A DNA stretch of 64,000 nucleotides, taken from positions 1-64,000 of the forward strand of contig JAPLOL010000151.1 of assembly GCA_026400735.1 (NCBI GenBank), read 5' to 3'. Source of the stretch: Alphaproteobacteria bacterium. Lineage in GTDB: Bacteria; Pseudomonadota; Alphaproteobacteria; Caulobacterales; Aquidulcibacteraceae. Each line of letters starts with the position of its first letter. The first letter of the stretch is position 1. Below the pieces are notes generated by a model. That model had not been told where the DNA came from and did no database searches. It worked only from the letters and a program-made list of their open reading frames with translations. Below, in pieces: positions 61,175 through 64,000 of this stretch. Position numbers and translations under genes: made by a program.

Positions 61175-62686
61175 TCATTGCCCACCCACATCGACTGCGA
61201 CGAAGCCGCGCCCCGCACGGTTGCCGACTTGCAGCAACAGCGGACGGTTGGCGCGGCGCGCGGCGTCGACTGCTGTCGTGAGTTCAGCGGCAGTGCGGAT
61301 CGAGCGGCCACCGGCCTGCATAATCACGTCGCCCGGACGAATGCCCTTTTGGGCCGCGTCACTGGTCGGTTCGACCGAGGTGATGACAAGGCCATTGTCA
61401 CCCGCAGCCAGCGAAAGCCGGGTGCGGTCCTCAGACGTCAGCGGACGAACTGAAACACCGAGCGAGCTTTGCGCGACACCGCCGCGCTCTTCTTGCTCAG
61501 GCTGCGGCGTTGCGTTCGGGGCCGGCGCGGACGCGAGCGTGTTTTCAGCAGGACGTTCGCCAAGACGCAGATTCAGCGTTTGACGACGGCCGTCACGCAG
61601 CACTTCGACGCGCGAGTTTGCGCCAATCGCCGTGGCGCCAACGCGTTGCGTCAGATCGCGGCTGTTAGAGATTTGCTGGCCATTGAAGGTCAGGATGACG
61701 TCGCCTTGGCGGATGCCGGCGCGCGCGGCCGGGCCGTCAGGCGTCACACTCGCGACGAGTGCGCCGCGCGCTTCTTCCAAACCCAAGCTGCTGGCGATGT
61801 CGGCATCGAGCGGTTGGATCGAGACGCCGATCCAGCCACGCGTCACACGGCCGCCGTGCAGGATTTGCTGCACGATAGCGCTGGCAGTGTTGGCGGGAAT
61901 CGCGAAGCCAATGCCGACGTTGCCACCGGTCGGCGAGAAGATGGCGCTGTTCACGCCGATCACATTGCCGGCGAGGTCGAACGTTGGGCCGCCCGAGTTA
62001 CCGCGGTTAATCGGCGCATCGATCTGCATGTAATCGACGTAAGCGGATGAACCCGCGTCGGTACGGCCCATGGCGGACACGATGCCGGCAGTCGCCGTGC
62101 CATCGAGACCGAACGGGTTGCCGACGGCGACAACCCAATCGCCCACGCGCACGTGGCTTGCGTCATCGAACGTCACGAATTGGAAGCGGCCGCCGCCGCG
62201 CACGCGCAACACGGCGATGTCGGTCGCCTCGTCCGAACCAACGATGTCAGCCGGAAGATCGCGGCCATCGCTGGTGTGAATGGTGATTTCTTCAGCGCCT
62301 TCGATGACGTGATGGTTGGTGACGATGGTACCGTCTTGACCAACGAAGAAGCCTGAGCCGAGCGATGTCGGCGCTGGACCGTTCGGGCGGCCAGGGCGGC
62401 CGCGGAAGAATTCTTCGAAGCCCGGTGGCAAACCTTCGAGTTGTTGTTCTTGAACAGCATCCGGGCGTTGGCGAACGGTTACGGACACAACGGCCGGACG
62501 CACGCGCTCGATCAGATCGGCGAAGCTCGCCGGCGCGCCATGCGGCGGCGCGACGGCGCTCGGGTTGATTTCCTGGGCGGTGGCGGAAAGCAGCGTCGGG
62601 GCCGCGAACCCGGCGAACAAAGCGAGAGTAGCGCCGCTCGCAATCAGAGTGCGGCGGAGGTGCTTCATCGAGACGACTTCAGTCAT
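61175..62686 (-). CDS. degP: DegP/HtrA-family periplasmic serine protease
   Basis: 503 residues from the ATG at 62686 (62668 is an alternative). Signal sequence with a hydrophobic core ending before QEINPSA, protease triad as VTNHHVI (His), EATDIAVLRV (Asp) and NRGNSGGPTF (Ser), followed by two PDZ domains (RGWIGVSIQPL, then SSLGVSVRPL). It degrades and refolds misfolded envelope proteins. Upstream region 62687-62877 has an inverted repeat CACTCG/CGAGTG at 62763-62781. Confidence 0.95.
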   Translation of the reverse strand: MTEVVSMKHLRRTLIASGATLALFAGFAAPTLLSATAQEINPSAVAPPHGAPASFADLIERVRPAVVSVTVRQRPDAVQEQQLEGLPPGFEEFFRGRPGRPNGPAPTSLGSGFFVGQDGTIVTNHHVIEGAEEITIHTSDGRDLPADIVGSDEATDIAVLRVRGGGRFQFVTFDDASHVRVGDWVVAVGNPFGLDGTATAGIVSAMGRTDAGSSAYVDYMQIDAPINRGNSGGPTFDLAGNVIGVNSAIFSPTGGNVGIGFAIPANTASAIVQQILHGGRVTRGWIGVSIQPLDADIASSLGLEEARGALVASVTPDGPAARAGIRQGDVILTFNGQQISNSRDLTQRVGATAIGANSRVEVLRDGRRQTLNLRLGERPAENTLASAPAPNATPQPEQEERGGVAQSSLGVSVRPLTSEDRTRLSLAAGDNGLVITSVEPTSDAAQKGIRPGDVIMQAGGRSIRTAAELTTAVDAARRANRPLLLQVGNRAGRGFVAVDVGGQ

Positions 62687-62877
62687 GAATTTTTGAACCC
62701 TTGGGAGACGCTGCAATTGGAGGCTTAGCCCAGCTACGTTTCAAGCCCTAGTTAGGCGCCATCACTCGTCGGTTACGAGTGGTTTGGGGCGAAGTTGGGA
62801 TGGATTGGGGCCGAACCCGGCGGCTTTTTTAGGACATTCAGCAACTTGCGCGACGAATGGCAGGGTTGGCGCGACCT

Positions 62878-63273
62878 TTACCTTTCCCCCTCCTCGGGGG
62901 CGAAATCCACCGCTGCGGCCCTTCGCCTCCGCCGGCCGCCCAAGATGGCGGCGAGACCCGCGCCGCCTAGCAGCAGGGGCGCTGCCCAAAGCGCCCAGGT
63001 GCGGGCGTCGAAAGGTGGGCGGAACAGGACAAAGTCGCCGTAACGCTGGCGGAAGAAAGCGCGGATTTCCTCGTCGCTATCGCCCGCTGCGATGCGCTCA
63101 CGGACCAAGGTGCGCATGTCGGCAGCGATCTCGGCCGTGGATTGCGCGATCGGCTCATTCTCGCACTGCACACATCGGATTTCGGTCTCTAGCGATTGCG
63201 CGCGCGCTTCTTGAGCGGGATCGCCCAGCGTCGCGGGCGCGACGATCGCGATGAGGAGTGCTGCGAGGCTCAT
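62878..63273 (-). CDS. ccmH: Cytochrome c-type biogenesis protein CcmH
   Basis: 131 residues. N-terminal signal, thioredox-like motif IRCVQCENEPIAQS with CxxC, a helical region (EEIRAFFRQRYGDFVLFRPPFD), and a C-terminal membrane helix (ALWAAPLLLGGAGLAAILGG). It keeps apocytochrome c haem-binding cysteines reduced. The ATG overlaps the CcmF stop by 4 nt (ATGA). Confidence 0.93.
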   Translation of the reverse strand: MSLAALLIAIVAPATLGDPAQEARAQSLETEIRCVQCENEPIAQSTAEIAADMRTLVRERIAAGDSDEEIRAFFRQRYGDFVLFRPPFDARTWALWAAPLLLGGAGLAAILGGRRRRRAAAVDFAPEEGER

Positions 63274-64000
63274 GGTGCGAGGCTTCGTTTGCGCGCGAGC
63301 GCGGTCAGACTCAAGCCGCCGCCGAGCGCCATCAAAAGCACGCCGGCGAAAATGAAGTGGACGAGCGGGTTGTGATAGAGGCGCACTGTCCAGGCGCCCT
63401 CGCCGCCGCGGACCTGCTCACCTAACGCAAAATAGAGATTGCCATCGAGGCCGCTCAGAATGCCCACTTCGGTGGTTGGCATTGGCGAGGTCGGGAAATA
63501 GCGGCGCTCGGCAAAGACAGTTTGCGCGACACCGCTCGCGCTATCGACGCGGAAGTTTGCGCGCGTGGCCGAATAGTTGGGACCGTCAATCGTGCCGACA
63601 TCGAGCAGCGTCACAAGCCGTCCGGCAAAGGCTGCCGCCTCGCCCGGCGTGAGCGCCACGGCGCGCTCGGATCGAAATGCAGTTTCGGCTACGGCGCCAA
63701 TCGTCAGCACGCCCGCACCGATGTGCGCGAGGCTCATCGACCAAACTGCGAGTGGCAGAATGGCGATCTTGGCAGAGAGCTTGCCTGAGCCGCGTTGAAC
63801 GCGCGTCCATACGTAAATGAACCCGCCCGCAACAAGCCAAACGCCGAGCATCAAACCCAACGCGGGCATGGCGCGGCCCTTCGTGGCGACAAGCGCAATA
63901 ACGAGTGTCGCGAGCGCGAGCACGACAGCGGGCGCAAGTTTGAGAAAAGCTGCGCGCATATCGCCGATGCGCCATGTCAGCATCGGCCCAAGCGGCAAAA
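63270..64000 (-). CDS. ccmF: Cytochrome c haem lyase subunit CcmF, C-terminal part, N-terminus beyond window
   Basis: About 243 C-terminal residues are present and the frame is open at the window edge. It has several membrane helices, a periplasmic region containing VALTPGEAAAFAGRLVTLLDV and AERRYFPTSPMPTTEVGI, and the terminal helix HFIFAGVLLMALGGGLSL. These match the CcmF end, which carries the periplasmic loop and haem-handling helices. It is followed by ccmH with a 4-nt overlap. Confidence 0.88.
   Translation of the reverse strand, partial: LPLGPMLTWRIGDMRAAFLKLAPAVVLALATLVIALVATKGRAMPALGLMLGVWLVAGGFIYVWTRVQRGSGKLSAKIAILPLAVWSMSLAHIGAGVLTIGAVAETAFRSERAVALTPGEAAAFAGRLVTLLDVGTIDGPNYSATRANFRVDSASGVAQTVFAERRYFPTSPMPTTEVGILSGLDGNLYFALGEQVRGGEGAWTVRLYHNPLVHFIFAGVLLMALGGGLSLTALARKRSLAP

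Noticed and set aside
61164..61178. Alternative earlier ATG for the response regulator at 61178
   Set aside because: It adds five residues not typical of the family and has no ribosome site, while GAGGAG precedes the ATG at 61163.

Overview
The window is a 64 kb piece of a high-GC alphaproteobacterial chromosome, most likely from the Caulobacterales/Hyphomonadaceae side of the class. The reasons are the imuA-imuB-dnaE2 mutasome cassette with a GTTC-N7-GTTC LexA box, a PleC/DivJ-type histidine kinase beside pepN, small families typical of the class (YdcH/DUF465, UPF0114, ImuA), and the gene order ccmF-ccmH-degP-response regulator-histidine kinase-glnE, which as I recall is shared with rhizobia. 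The assignment rests on gene content and recollection, not on a database search.

Layout. 1-8.4 kb: an OmpA-type porin (cut by the window edge), a small proline-rich membrane protein, a 2,052-residue mosaic surface protein (PPC, beta-helix, RTX and FG-GAP-like repeats) and tRNA-Lys. 8.5-12.3 kb: glycerol kinase, a three-gene cassette of small membrane/secreted proteins resembling a phage lysis remnant, and a nitronate monooxygenase-like flavoenzyme. 12.4-18.1 kb: methylmalonyl-CoA mutase small and large subunits with a GH25 lysozyme and a membrane protein between them, all linked by 4-nt overlaps, then a YhhN-family protein. 18.2-25.8 kb: recQ and a gene-poor accessory stretch with a duplicated recQ 3' end, a zinc-ribbon remnant, intergenic repeats and small genes. 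25.8-30.2 kb: an envelope operon (single-pass protein, BON-OmpA protein, coiled-coil protein) and two RNA methyltransferase-like genes.

30.2-36.4 kb holds the SOS mutasome and a divergent alkylguanine methyltransferase. 36.4-42.1 kb has a serine hydrolase, a DUF4386 membrane protein divergent from its probable TetR repressor with a clear operator pair, and a LysR gene divergent from a compact four-gene operon (GNAT-like, GNAT, isochorismatase-fold protein, 81-residue protein) of unknown function. 42.2-48.9 kb: a DEAD-box helicase, a thioesterase, two acyl-CoA dehydrogenases and small conserved proteins. 48.9-54.2 kb: pepN and the PleC/DivJ-like kinase. 54.2-64 kb: an almost gapless minus-strand run, read as ccmF-ccmH-degP-RR-HK-glnE-EF-hand protein-ECF sigma-anti-sigma-like protein-ZraP/CpxP-like protein.

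The window combines envelope maintenance and stress (OmpA, BON-OmpA, DegP, two-component system, ECF module, cytochrome c maturation), DNA damage response (ImuABC, Ogt-type methyltransferase, RecQ) and acyl-CoA/propionate metabolism (mutase, acyl-CoA dehydrogenases, thioesterase). I found no CRISPR array, transposase or integrase. The most unusual observations are the recQ-tail duplication whose coding differences are all synonymous, the lysozyme inside the mutase operon, the LysR-linked GNAT/isochorismatase operon, and the ECF/EF-hand module attached to the degP-glnE run.
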